From Promicromonospora iranensis (GTDB taxonomy: Bacteria; Actinomycetota; Actinomycetes; Actinomycetales; Cellulomonadaceae): 64,000 bases of DNA. The notes below the pieces were generated by a model, which did no database searches, was not told where the DNA came from, and worked only from the letters and a program-made list of their open reading frames with translations. Positions 32,990 to 40,737 of the stretch are shown one piece after another; the stretch's first letter is position 1, and each line of letters begins with the position of its first letter. The position numbers and the translations under genes were made by a program. The DNA is taken from contig NZ_JAJQQP010000018.1 of NCBI RefSeq assembly GCF_028994805.1, positions 1 to 64,000 of the forward strand, read 5' to 3'.

Positions 32990-34561
32990 ATGACCGACGA
33001 GAACAGCACCACACCGCAGCCGGACCAGCAGCCGCCCGCGGCGCAGCCCACCGAGCAACTGCCGCCCGCGACGCAGCCCACCCGGCAGCTGCCGGTCGCG
33101 GCGCCGGCACACGACGCGGCACCTGAGCAGTCCTCGAACGCCGCGCAGCCCTCGAACCCGGCGCAGCCGGGCGCCGCGCCGTCCCCGGCACCCGCGTCCC
33201 TACCCGCGTCCGTACCCGTGGGCGGGCCGGTCCAGCACCCGCTGCCCGTGCAGAACGCGGCGCCTACCACCGGCTCGACGTCCGGCTACGTCAACCCCTA
33301 CGCCGCCCCGGCCACGGAGACGGCGTCCGACGAGCCCCGGACGAGGAACCGCACCTGGGTCCCCGTGGTCAGCGCGGCCGCAGCCGCCGCGCTGCTGGCC
33401 AGCCTGGGCACCGCCGGCGCCATCTCGCTCACCAACGACTCGGACGGCGTCGCCTCCCTGGCTGACGTCGGGCAGACGGCCGGCGAGAACGTGCCCGTAC
33501 GGAGCTCGACCGTCGAGAACCCGAACTGGACGTCCGTCACCTCGGCGGTGCAGGAGTCCGTGGTGGCGATCCAGGTGGAGAGCCAGGGCGGCGGCGCGGA
33601 GGGTTCCGGCGTCGTGCTGGACGCCGAGGGCCGCATCCTCACCAACAACCACGTCGTCGCCGACGCGTCGACGGTCCAGGTGACGCTGAGCGACGGCCGG
33701 GTGTTCGAGGCCGACATCGTCGGTACCGACCCGGCCACCGACCTCGCCGTCGTGCAGCTCTCCGACCCGCCGTCCGACCTCAGGTCCGCGAAGTTCGCGG
33801 ACTCGTCGGACGTCGTGGTGGGCGAGCCCGTGATGGCGCTCGGCAACCCGCTGGGCCTGGCGAACACCGCCACGACGGGCATCGTGTCCGCCCTGGACCG
33901 CCCGGTCACGGCCAGCGCCGAGGACGGTTCGGACCAGGTGGTCACCAACGCCATCCAGATCGACGCCGCGGTGAACCCGGGGAACTCGGGTGGACCGCTG
34001 TTCAACGCGTCGGGCGAGGTCATCGGCATCACGTCCTCGATCGCCACCCTGTCGGGCGGGATGTCGTCGGGCGGCTCCGGCTCGATCGGGCTGGGCTTCG
34101 CCATCCCGTCGAACCTCGCCACGCAGATCGGTGACCAGCTCAAGGCGGACGGCACCGCCGAGCACGCGTTCCTCGGCGTCTCGCTCCAGGACGCCACCGC
34201 CACGGCCGACGACGTCACCCGGCGCGGCGCGGGGGTCGTGGAGGTCACCGCGGACTCGCCGGCCGGCGACGCGGGCCTCCAGCAGGGCGACGTGATCGTC
34301 GCCATCGACGGCGACGCGGTCAACGGCTCGGCGTCGCTCACGGCGTTCGTCCGGGAGAAGCAGGCCGGGGACGAGTCGGTGCTGACCGTGGTGCGTGACG
34401 GCAGCACCGAGGAGGTCACCGTCACGCTCGCGGTCAAGGAGGAGTCGGCGACCCAGGACCAGGGCTCGCAGGGACAGCAGCAGCCGGACTCCGGCTCGGA
34501 CCAGAGCGCGCCGAACAACATCCCCGACTGGATGCAGGAGTGGTTCGGCAACCAGGGCTGA
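32990..34561 (+). CDS. HtrA-like membrane-anchored serine protease with PDZ domain
   Basis: A 523-residue protease. Residues 1-120 are a Pro/Gln/Ala-rich cytoplasmic tail with two similar PTxQLPxAxQPT repeats; a transmembrane helix follows at about 123-147. The S1C protease domain has His221 (TNNHVVADAS), Asp251 (DPATDLAVVQL) and Ser333 (NPGNSGGPL). A PDZ domain follows (ADSPAGDAGLQQGDVIVAIDGDAVNG) and then a Gln/Ser-rich tail. It probably handles misfolded envelope proteins. AAGGAGGGTCACG precedes the ATG. Confidence 0.93.
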   Translation: MTDENSTTPQPDQQPPAAQPTEQLPPATQPTRQLPVAAPAHDAAPEQSSNAAQPSNPAQPGAAPSPAPASLPASVPVGGPVQHPLPVQNAAPTTGSTSGYVNPYAAPATETASDEPRTRNRTWVPVVSAAAAAALLASLGTAGAISLTNDSDGVASLADVGQTAGENVPVRSSTVENPNWTSVTSAVQESVVAIQVESQGGGAEGSGVVLDAEGRILTNNHVVADASTVQVTLSDGRVFEADIVGTDPATDLAVVQLSDPPSDLRSAKFADSSDVVVGEPVMALGNPLGLANTATTGIVSALDRPVTASAEDGSDQVVTNAIQIDAAVNPGNSGGPLFNASGEVIGITSSIATLSGGMSSGGSGSIGLGFAIPSNLATQIGDQLKADGTAEHAFLGVSLQDATATADDVTRRGAGVVEVTADSPAGDAGLQQGDVIVAIDGDAVNGSASLTAFVREKQAGDESVLTVVRDGSTEEVTVTLAVKEESATQDQGSQGQQQPDSGSDQSAPNNIPDWMQEWFGNQG

Positions 34562-34570
34562 CCCCCTCTC

Positions 34571-34641
34571 GCCGAGGTAGAACCGTGGCGAGCCGAGGTA
34601 GAACCGTGGCGAGGTAGAACGCGATCCGGCGTTCTACCTCG
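34571..34641. repeat. Tandem GCCGAGGTAGAACC repeats with hairpin
   Basis: A 21-base unit starting GCCGAGGTAGAACCGTGGCG is exactly repeated in tandem (34571-34591, 34592-34612). A third partial unit, CGAGGTAGAACG (34610-34621), pairs with 34630-34641 to form a 12-bp stem. It follows the protease gene and probably terminates it. The core matches the hairpin at 4171-4210. Confidence 0.75.
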
Positions 34642-34725
34642 CTCTCGTTCCAGCTCGCCAGAGCTCTGCCTCGCGTATTCGCGTTCAGCGGGTGAACTTG
34701 GCCCGCCCGGTCTAAGTTAGGCCGC

Positions 34726-35265
34726 GTGTCTGGGACGTTTACCGTGGTCAGGACCCTCGGCCGATCGGATGCCGCGCACGACATCCTCGAGGAGCTGCCG
34801 GAGTGGTTCGGCATAGACCGGTTCACGCACGAGTACGTCGAGGCGGCGGCCACGTTCCCCAACTATGTGGCTGTTCCCGCGCCCGGAGCCCCGCCCCCGG
34901 GAGCCGTGCCGGGCGGTCCGGCTCCGGGGATCGACGCCGACGGTGGCAAGATCCCGTTCGAGGACGTGCTGGGCGTGCTGCTCCTCGACCAGCGCTATCC
35001 GACGTCGGCGGAGGTGCACCTGCTGGCCGTCCGGCGCAAGCATCACCGCTCAGGAATCGGCAGGACCCTCCTGGAGCGCGTCGAGGAGGACCTCCGTGCC
35101 CAGGGCGTGCGGCTGCTGAGCGTCAAGACGCTCGGTCCTTCGGCGCACGACCCGGGGTTCGACCAGACCCGCGCGTTCTACACAGCCTGTGGATTCCACC
35201 CGGTGGAGGAGTTCCCCGACCTCTGGGTCGACGACCCCTGCCTGCTGATGGTCAAGGCGCTCTGA
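34726..35265 (+). CDS. GNAT family N-acetyltransferase
   Basis: A 179-residue acetyltransferase. The acetyl-CoA loop is seen as VRRKHHRSGIGRTLLERVEEDLRAQG, followed by LSVKTLGPSAHDPGFDQTRAFYTACGFHPVEEF, the usual motif-B region. The acceptor is unknown. GTG start seven bases after TAAGTT (34713-34718), probably leaderless. A GTTCA-gcggg-TGAAC palindrome at 34683-34697 could be an operator. Confidence 0.88.
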   Translation: MSGTFTVVRTLGRSDAAHDILEELPEWFGIDRFTHEYVEAAATFPNYVAVPAPGAPPPGAVPGGPAPGIDADGGKIPFEDVLGVLLLDQRYPTSAEVHLLAVRRKHHRSGIGRTLLERVEEDLRAQGVRLLSVKTLGPSAHDPGFDQTRAFYTACGFHPVEEFPDLWVDDPCLLMVKAL

Positions 35266-35310
35266 GCCCGGAGCCGGCCGCTCCTGCCGGACCGGAGCCT
35301 GGCTCAGAGC
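35259..35310. terminator. Inverted repeat whose arms carry both stop codons
   Basis: GCTCTGAGCC (35259-35268) pairs with GGCTCAGAGC (35301-35310). The left arm contains the TGA of the acetyltransferase gene, the right arm the TGA of the convergent TetR gene. The interior is also GC-rich and partly self-complementary. Confidence 0.65.
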
Positions 35311-35933
35311 GTGGACGGGACTCCGAACAGCGCCTCCGAGGCGCCCGGCACGACGGCGGCGACGACGCCGCCGAGGCTGCGCTCGAGGTAACCGACGAGC
35401 TCCTCGTCGGTGAGGTCCGAGTTGATGCCACCGTCGACCAGCGCCTGCTCGGCGAGCGCCACCCAGGAGCGGACCGCCACGCGCAGCAGCTCCGTCTCGG
35501 GCACGCCCAGCTCCAGGAGCACGGCGAGGGCGCGCTCCGTCTGCTGGCGCCGGGCGTCCTCGATGACGGCTCGCACCTCCTCGTCACCGCTGGCCGCACC
35601 GCGGACGAGCGAGTAGAAGGTGGGGCCGTGCTCCTTGACGTACGCGACGAGCCTGGTCAGCGTGCTGACCAGGCGCTCAGCCGGCGGGAGCTCCGGCTGG
35701 GGCTCCGAGGCGTGCAGCATCGAGTCGCGCGCACGGCGCACGATCTCGTGGTGCAGGCCGTTCTTGGAACCGAAGTAGTAGTAGACGAGACCTGTCGAGA
35801 CACCGGCTTCGGCGGCGATCTCCTCGACGGTCACGTCGGCCAGCGGTCGGTCCGCGAGAGTGGCGACTCCCAGTGCCACGAGCTGGTTGCGGCGTTCCTC
35901 CGGGCGAAGTCGCGTGCGACGGGCTGTTGCCAT
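35304..35933 (-). CDS. TetR family transcriptional regulator
   Basis: A 209-residue regulator. The HTH is VTVEEIAAEAGVSTGLVYYYFGSKNGLHHEIV near the N-terminus; the rest is the all-helical ligand domain. The ATG at 35933 is preferred because TATGCT on the minus strand (35940-35945 region) ends about six bases before it, another leaderless arrangement; the frame opens at 35990. It diverges from the DUF6230-DUF6114 pair and is the likely regulator of that pair. Confidence 0.9.
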   Translation of the reverse strand: MATARRTRLRPEERRNQLVALGVATLADRPLADVTVEEIAAEAGVSTGLVYYYFGSKNGLHHEIVRRARDSMLHASEPQPELPPAERLVSTLTRLVAYVKEHGPTFYSLVRGAASGDEEVRAVIEDARRQQTERALAVLLELGVPETELLRVAVRSWVALAEQALVDGGINSDLTDEELVGYLERSLGGVVAAVVPGASEALFGVPSTL

Positions 35934-35979
35934 GGTTCGAGCATATCCGGCATGCTTTGCGGCGCTGTCAGCGGGGCAA

Positions 35980-36009
35980 TTGACGCTCATTCAGTAGTCG
36001 CGCTAACGT
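35980..36009 (+). promoter_or_regulatory. Promoter of the DUF6230-DUF6114 operon
   Basis: TTGACG (35980-35985) and TAACGT (36004-36009) are separated by 18 bases, the best sigma-70-like promoter in the window. A weak AGCAT/ATGCT inverted repeat lies upstream at 35940-35956 over the TetR promoter and could be the TetR site. Confidence 0.6.
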
Positions 36010-36061
36010 CGCGTCGGGGCGACGGCGTAGTCGTCCTCACATTGGCATCGAGGGGAAACCA

Positions 36062-36655
36062 ATGAAGCTCAGCAAGCTCACGGGGTCGCGCAAGGGTCGC
36101 GTGGCTCTCGCAGTCATTCCGGTCACGATCGCCGCCAGCATTCTGCTCGGTGGGGTTGCTCAGGGCGCGGTGCCCGTCTCGTTCGCCATCTCCGGCAGCC
36201 AGTTCAAGATCGGCGCCGACAAGCTCGCCGGGACCGGCTTCTCCCAGTACGCAGGCGTCGCGACCGCCTCCGACGGCACGCAGCACCCCGCTGCCATCGC
36301 CAACATCAAGGACGCCCAGCTCTACAACCTGTGCCAGTCGGTCGTGCAGGACACGCCGCTCGGCAAGGTCGGGCTGCTGATCTCGGCGGGCACCGGCAAG
36401 GAGCCCGCGAAGGCCACCGACCTGCAGATCGGCATGAACGACCTCTCGGGTACCGCCATCTTCAAGAACATCCGCATCGGCGTCGACGCCTCGACGGTGA
36501 ACACCGCCAAGAAGGGCGACGCCGGCGACTTCGCGATGGACTCCGACTCGGTGGACATCTCGAACCTCGAGCAGGTCTCGTGGAGCACCCAGGCCGCCGT
36601 CTTCCAGCTGACGGACCTCAGCCTCAAGATCACGGACGGCACCGAGTGCTTCTGA
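36062..36655 (+). CDS. DUF6230 family exported protein
   Basis: A 197-residue secreted or surface protein. A signal-like N-terminus (RVALAVIPVTIAASILLGGVAQG) is followed by VPVSFAISGSQFKIGADKLAGTGFSQYAG, characteristic of DUF6230, and a beta-rich body with two cysteines (LYNLCQSVV and the terminal ECF). Function is unknown; in Streptomyces and relatives it is next to DUF6114 genes. GAGGGG precedes the ATG. The end overlaps the next gene by 10 bases. Confidence 0.85.
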   Translation: MKLSKLTGSRKGRVALAVIPVTIAASILLGGVAQGAVPVSFAISGSQFKIGADKLAGTGFSQYAGVATASDGTQHPAAIANIKDAQLYNLCQSVVQDTPLGKVGLLISAGTGKEPAKATDLQIGMNDLSGTAIFKNIRIGVDASTVNTAKKGDAGDFAMDSDSVDISNLEQVSWSTQAAVFQLTDLSLKITDGTECF

Positions 36656-38361
36656 GTCCGGGTGACGGCCAGGCGAACGCCGGCCGCCCCGGACTTCGTA
36701 CGAAGCTTGCTGACTGGCGCCGGGACTTCCGTCCCTGGCGCAAGCAGCGGCCGTTCGTCGGGGGTGTGCTGGTAGCGCTCGCTGGTCTGGAGATGCTTCT
36801 GTCCGGCCCGATCACACTGGACCAGCTCGGCATGAACATCATGCTCCAGTTCGGGGTGGAGGGCGCCCAGGCGACGATCCTCCCGATCGCCCTGATCATG
36901 CTCGGGATCCTGTCGATCGCTCAGCCCGTTCATCGGATCTTCTACGGCGTGATCGCGCTGTCGATCGCGGTCTACTCGCTCGCCGGAGTGAACCTCGGCG
37001 GCTGGGTCGTCGGGTTCCTGCTCGGCGTGGTCGGCGGCATCATCGTCGTGTCCTGGGCGCCGGCCGAGACGGTCGCGGCGGCCGACGGCACCGACGCGGG
37101 TGACACGCAGGAGGGCGCCGAGGACGACGCCGCGGCCGCTCCTGCGTCGACGGACCCTGCGTCGGGCCCCGTGGTCGAGGACGACGCCCCGGCGTCGGAC
37201 CCTTCCCCTGGGGGCGACGAGAAGGACCCGCCCGCCGGGCACGAGCCCGCCCCGGACACGGAGGCGATCCCGCGGGTCGAGTCGCTCAGCACCGCACTGC
37301 GCGCGCTGTCGCAGAAGTCGGCGGCGGTCATGGTGGCGAGCGCGATGGTGCTCGGCGGTACGAATATGCCCGCGTCGGCGTCGGGCGCCGAGACCACGCA
37401 GGACGACTCCTTCTGGTGCGTGGTCTTCGGCGCCTGCGACGAGGCCGAGGCGGACCCGTCCGCCTCGGCGACCCCGGCGCCGAGCGGTTCCGACCCCGGC
37501 GCGTCCGAGCCGGGCGGCGGCGAGACCGAGGATCCGGTCGGGGACGCGGCGGACGACGTCACCGACGGCGTGACCGGACCGGCTGACGGCAGCGACAAGG
37601 ACGCCGGCGACCAGGACAAGGCGGGCGACGCGGCGGACGGTGGCCCGGGGGACACGAGCGACGACACCGCCGAGTGCAAGGAGCCGACGCAGGACGGCGA
37701 GGTGCCGCCCGAGGCGGGGGACAGCGCGCCGTCGGACCCGTGCGGCGAGATCGACCCGCAGGAGACCATCGAGGAGGCGCTGCGGACCGAGCTCGGTACC
37801 TGCGTCAAGGTGAGCTTCGGCGGCAAGTATGACCTCAACGTCGACCTACCGGGCCAGTGCGGCGCCCAGGAGGACGGCTCCGTCTTCTCGCTCCCCGCCG
37901 ACCTGGAGAGCCGGGACCTGACGATCCCGCTCACCGGTATCAACGGCATCGGCCTGGCGAACGTGCCGGTCAAGGGGGACGGCGGCGGCCGCAGGGACGC
38001 CATCAAGATCTCGGCCGACAAGGTCGTCGTCGACGGGTTCTGGCTCAAGTCGTACGCCTACGACCACGGCACGACGGCGGGCACGGACACCCGGGCAAAC
38101 TTCGTCTCGCTCGAGGGCGACGCGCAGATGTACGTGTCGTCGATCCACGCCGACCTGCCCGACGGGCAGGACCTTCTGGAGGTGGCCACCAAGGTCCTCG
38201 AGGGCGCCTCGCTCATCGAGATCCTGCTGACCGCCACGGACGCGCGGATGGGCTTCCTCGGCGCGACGTCCGACATCCAGGTCTGGGACGGCTTCCGCGA
38301 GCAGGTCTGGGGCGACCCGACCGACCCGATCGGCAAGGGCCCGACGGCCGGCACCCCCTGA
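36646..38361 (+). CDS. DUF6114 membrane protein with a long acidic linker and extra C-terminal domain
   Basis: A 571-residue protein from the GTG at 36646. Residues 35-140 are the DUF6114 core with four hydrophobic segments (about 37-54, 76-92, 97-114, 119-136). Residues 140-215 are an acidic Ala/Pro linker. A further hydrophobic stretch, SAAVMVASAMVLGGTNMPASASGAE (about 225-248), looks like an internal signal or fifth helix. A second acidic linker (265-375) and then a folded domain follow (from TCVKVSFGGKYDLNVDLPGQC, with SADKVVVDGFWLKSYAYDHG). Typical DUF6114 proteins are much shorter. Function unknown; coupled to the DUF6230 gene. Confidence 0.8.
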   Translation: MLLSPGDGQANAGRPGLRTKLADWRRDFRPWRKQRPFVGGVLVALAGLEMLLSGPITLDQLGMNIMLQFGVEGAQATILPIALIMLGILSIAQPVHRIFYGVIALSIAVYSLAGVNLGGWVVGFLLGVVGGIIVVSWAPAETVAAADGTDAGDTQEGAEDDAAAAPASTDPASGPVVEDDAPASDPSPGGDEKDPPAGHEPAPDTEAIPRVESLSTALRALSQKSAAVMVASAMVLGGTNMPASASGAETTQDDSFWCVVFGACDEAEADPSASATPAPSGSDPGASEPGGGETEDPVGDAADDVTDGVTGPADGSDKDAGDQDKAGDAADGGPGDTSDDTAECKEPTQDGEVPPEAGDSAPSDPCGEIDPQETIEEALRTELGTCVKVSFGGKYDLNVDLPGQCGAQEDGSVFSLPADLESRDLTIPLTGINGIGLANVPVKGDGGGRRDAIKISADKVVVDGFWLKSYAYDHGTTAGTDTRANFVSLEGDAQMYVSSIHADLPDGQDLLEVATKVLEGASLIEILLTATDARMGFLGATSDIQVWDGFREQVWGDPTDPIGKGPTAGTP

Positions 38362-38377
38362 CACCGTTGAGCCGACG

Positions 38378-38442
38378 CCGTTGAGTGCGGGGTATTTGCT
38401 GGATCAGCCGTAGCGATCCAACACATACCCCGCACTCAACGG
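38378..38442. terminator. 28-bp-arm hairpin between convergent genes
   Basis: Arms 38378-38405 and 38415-38442 pair over 28 bp with two mismatches around a 9-base loop; the arm begins CCGTTGAGTGCGGGGTAT. It can terminate both the DUF6114 gene and menF. Confidence 0.8.
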
Positions 38443-38448
38443 TTGGGG

Positions 38449-39903
38449 TCAGGTGGCGCCGAGGGCGTAGCGCATCGGCTCCAGCTTGGCCTCGGACTCC
38501 GCCAGCTCCGCCTCGGGGTCCGAGGCCGCGACGATGCCGCAGCCGGCGAACAGCCGGATGTGCCGGCTGTCCGTCGGCGAGATCTCGGCCGAGCGCAGCG
38601 CGATGCCCCACTCGCCATCCCCGTCGGCCCCCACCCAGCCCACCGGTCCGGCGTACCGGGCCCGGTCCAGCCCTTCGATCTCCCGGATGAGGCTGCGGGC
38701 GGCGGTGGTCGGCGTGCCGCACACCGCGGCGCTCGGGTGCAACGCGGCCGCCAGCGACAGCGACGACGGCGGACGCCGGCCCGACGCCGGGGTCTGGCCC
38801 GTCAGCACCCCCGTCACGTCGGTCGCCAGGTGCATCACGTTCGGCAGGTGCAGCACGAACGGCGCCTCGGGCACGTTCATCGACGAGCAGAACGGCTCCA
38901 GGGCGGCGGCCACCGAGCGCACCGCGAACTCGTGCTCCTCCAGGTCCTTCGAGGAGCGGGCGAGCTGGGCCGCGTGCAGCAGGTCGGCGTCGGCGGGCAC
39001 GACGGGCGAACCGGGCCCGTGCTCGCGGCGGATCGTGCCCGCCAGCACGCGCGAGGCGACCAGGCCCTTCTCGCTGCGGACCAGCAGCTCCGGCGTCGCG
39101 CCGACCATGCCGTCCACACTGAACGCCCAGCAGGCGTCGTACGCGGACGCGAGACGGCCGAGCAGGTGACGCGCGTCGATCGGGTGCTCGGCGGTGGCGA
39201 CGACGTCCCGCGCGAGCACCACCTTCTCCAGCTCGCCGGTCTGGATCCGAGCGACCCCCTCCGCGACGACCGCCGGCCAGTCGGCGGCCCCGACGGCGCC
39301 GTCGGCCAGCACCACCCGGCCCGGCACCGCGACCGGCTGGTGCGGGTACGCGGTCAGCAGGTCCTCGCCCACCGGGGCGGACCGGTCGCCCACCAGCGAG
39401 ATGGTCGTCATCCAGGCGCGGTCGCCCCGCCGTCCGACGACGACGCGCGGCACGATCAGCGCGCCGCTCGCCCGCGCGGGGTCCTCGGACTCGTCACCCG
39501 GCGAGACGTCGTCGAAGGCGAAGCTCCCGAACGCGACGAGGCCGCTGCCGGGCAGGACCACGTCGTCGTGCACGACGGCGCGGTCGAGCACCTGGCGCCA
39601 GGCATCGTCGGCGTCGGCGAAGCGGCCGGGGCCGAACGTCTCGAACCGCAGTGCCTCGCCCCAGCCCACGAGGCCGTCGCCGTGCCGGACCCAGGCGAGG
39701 GCGCGGGTGTCGGGGAGCCGGTCGATGAGCGCGGTCGGGCCGTCGGGGAGGTCGTCGACCGCGACGGTGCGGACGACGAGCTGCGGGTCCGGCGACGCGC
39801 CTGGCGGGGCGTCCGGCGAGGCCGGTGCGCGGGTTGCCCAGGTGCTGGACGCGGTGGTGCCGGTCGGCGCACCAGGGGTGCGTCCGGCAGGTGAAACGAT
39901 CAT
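38449..39903 (-). CDS. menF: Isochorismate synthase
   Basis: A 484-residue chorismate-utilising enzyme that starts menaquinone synthesis. The C-terminal chorismate-binding domain shows LEKVVLARDVVATAEHP, CWAFSVDGMVGATPELLVRSE, TIRREHG, HLATDVTGVL and the CGTPTTAARSLIREIEG / YAGPVGWVGADGDGEWGIALRSAEI / LFAGCGIVAASDPEAELAESEAKL series. MenF and siderophore isochorismate synthases are hard to tell apart; proximity to menG and the other men genes decides. The ATG at 39903 is seven bases after TATCCT (AGGATA at 39911-39916), suggesting a leaderless message. Confidence 0.9.
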   Translation of the reverse strand: MIVSPAGRTPGAPTGTTASSTWATRAPASPDAPPGASPDPQLVVRTVAVDDLPDGPTALIDRLPDTRALAWVRHGDGLVGWGEALRFETFGPGRFADADDAWRQVLDRAVVHDDVVLPGSGLVAFGSFAFDDVSPGDESEDPARASGALIVPRVVVGRRGDRAWMTTISLVGDRSAPVGEDLLTAYPHQPVAVPGRVVLADGAVGAADWPAVVAEGVARIQTGELEKVVLARDVVATAEHPIDARHLLGRLASAYDACWAFSVDGMVGATPELLVRSEKGLVASRVLAGTIRREHGPGSPVVPADADLLHAAQLARSSKDLEEHEFAVRSVAAALEPFCSSMNVPEAPFVLHLPNVMHLATDVTGVLTGQTPASGRRPPSSLSLAAALHPSAAVCGTPTTAARSLIREIEGLDRARYAGPVGWVGADGDGEWGIALRSAEISPTDSRHIRLFAGCGIVAASDPEAELAESEAKLEPMRYALGAT

Positions 39904-40001
39904 CCGCTTCAGGATAAGGGTGTGCGACGTGCGCAAGCGCGAGCCGTAGCGGAGGTCACAGCGCGCGTGACCGCGTCCTGGCGACATGAAACGATGGCGG
40001 C

Positions 40002-40697
40002 ATGTCCCGCGCAAGCCTGGAAAAGAAGCCGGCCGAGGTCGCGTCGATGTTCGACGGGATCGCCGCCCGCTACGACCTGACGAACGACCTGATCTCCCTG
40101 GGCCAGGACCGGCGCTGGCGCCGGCTCACGGTCGAGGCGGTCGCGGCCATGCCGGGCGAGCGGGTGCTCGACCTCGCGGCAGGCACCGGGACCAGCAGCG
40201 AGCCCTTCGCCGCCGACGGTGCGTTCGTCGTCCCCTCCGACTTCTCGACCGGCATGCTGCAGGTCGGCAAGGAGCGTCGGCCGGACCTGCCGTTCGTGGC
40301 GGGTGACGCCATGCGGCTGCCGTTCGCCGACGCGTCCTTCGACGCCGTGACCATCAGCTTCGGGCTGCGGAACGTCGCGGACACCAGCGTGGCGCTGCGC
40401 GAGATGCTGCGTGTGGTCCGGCCCGGCGGGCGCGTGGTGATCTGCGAGTTCTCCACCCCCACGTGGACGCCGTTCCGGGTGGTCTACCAGGAGTACCTGA
40501 TGCGGGCCCTGCCGGTGGTGGCGAACTTCGTGACCCGCGAGAAGGGTTCCTACGACTACCTGGCCGAGTCGATCCGCACCTGGCACACCCAGGTCGAGCT
40601 GGCGCACCTCCTGCTCGAGGCCGGCTGGGAGCACGCCGCGTACCGCAACGTGTCCGCCGGCATCGTGGCGCTGCACCGGGCGGTCCGCCCGGCCTGA
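40002..40697 (+). CDS. menG: Demethylmenaquinone methyltransferase
   Basis: A 231-residue SAM-dependent methyltransferase (UbiE/MenG), the last ring-modifying step. The signature [25 protein letters not shown], the SAM loop [15 protein letters not shown], and [25 protein letters not shown] are diagnostic. It diverges from menF across 98 bases. An AACGAT hexamer lies six bases before the ATG. Confidence 0.94.
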   Translation: MSRASLEKKPAEVASMFDGIAARYDLTNDLISLGQDRRWRRLTVEAVAAMPGERVLDLAAGTGTSSEPFAADGAFVVPSDFSTGMLQVGKERRPDLPFVAGDAMRLPFADASFDAVTISFGLRNVADTSVALREMLRVVRPGGRVVICEFSTPTWTPFRVVYQEYLMRALPVVANFVTREKGSYDYLAESIRTWHTQVELAHLLLEAGWEHAAYRNVSAGIVALHRAVRPA

Positions 40698-40737
40698 CGC
40701 GGTCCGCCCGGCCGGACGCCGGACGGACGGCGACGTC

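Noticed and set aside
36646-38361. The DUF6114 gene as two genes, with a second start near the internal signal-like helix at about 37310
   Set aside because: The frame is continuous and no ribosome site with a start codon was found before the internal helix; kept as one gene, though a frameshift cannot be excluded.
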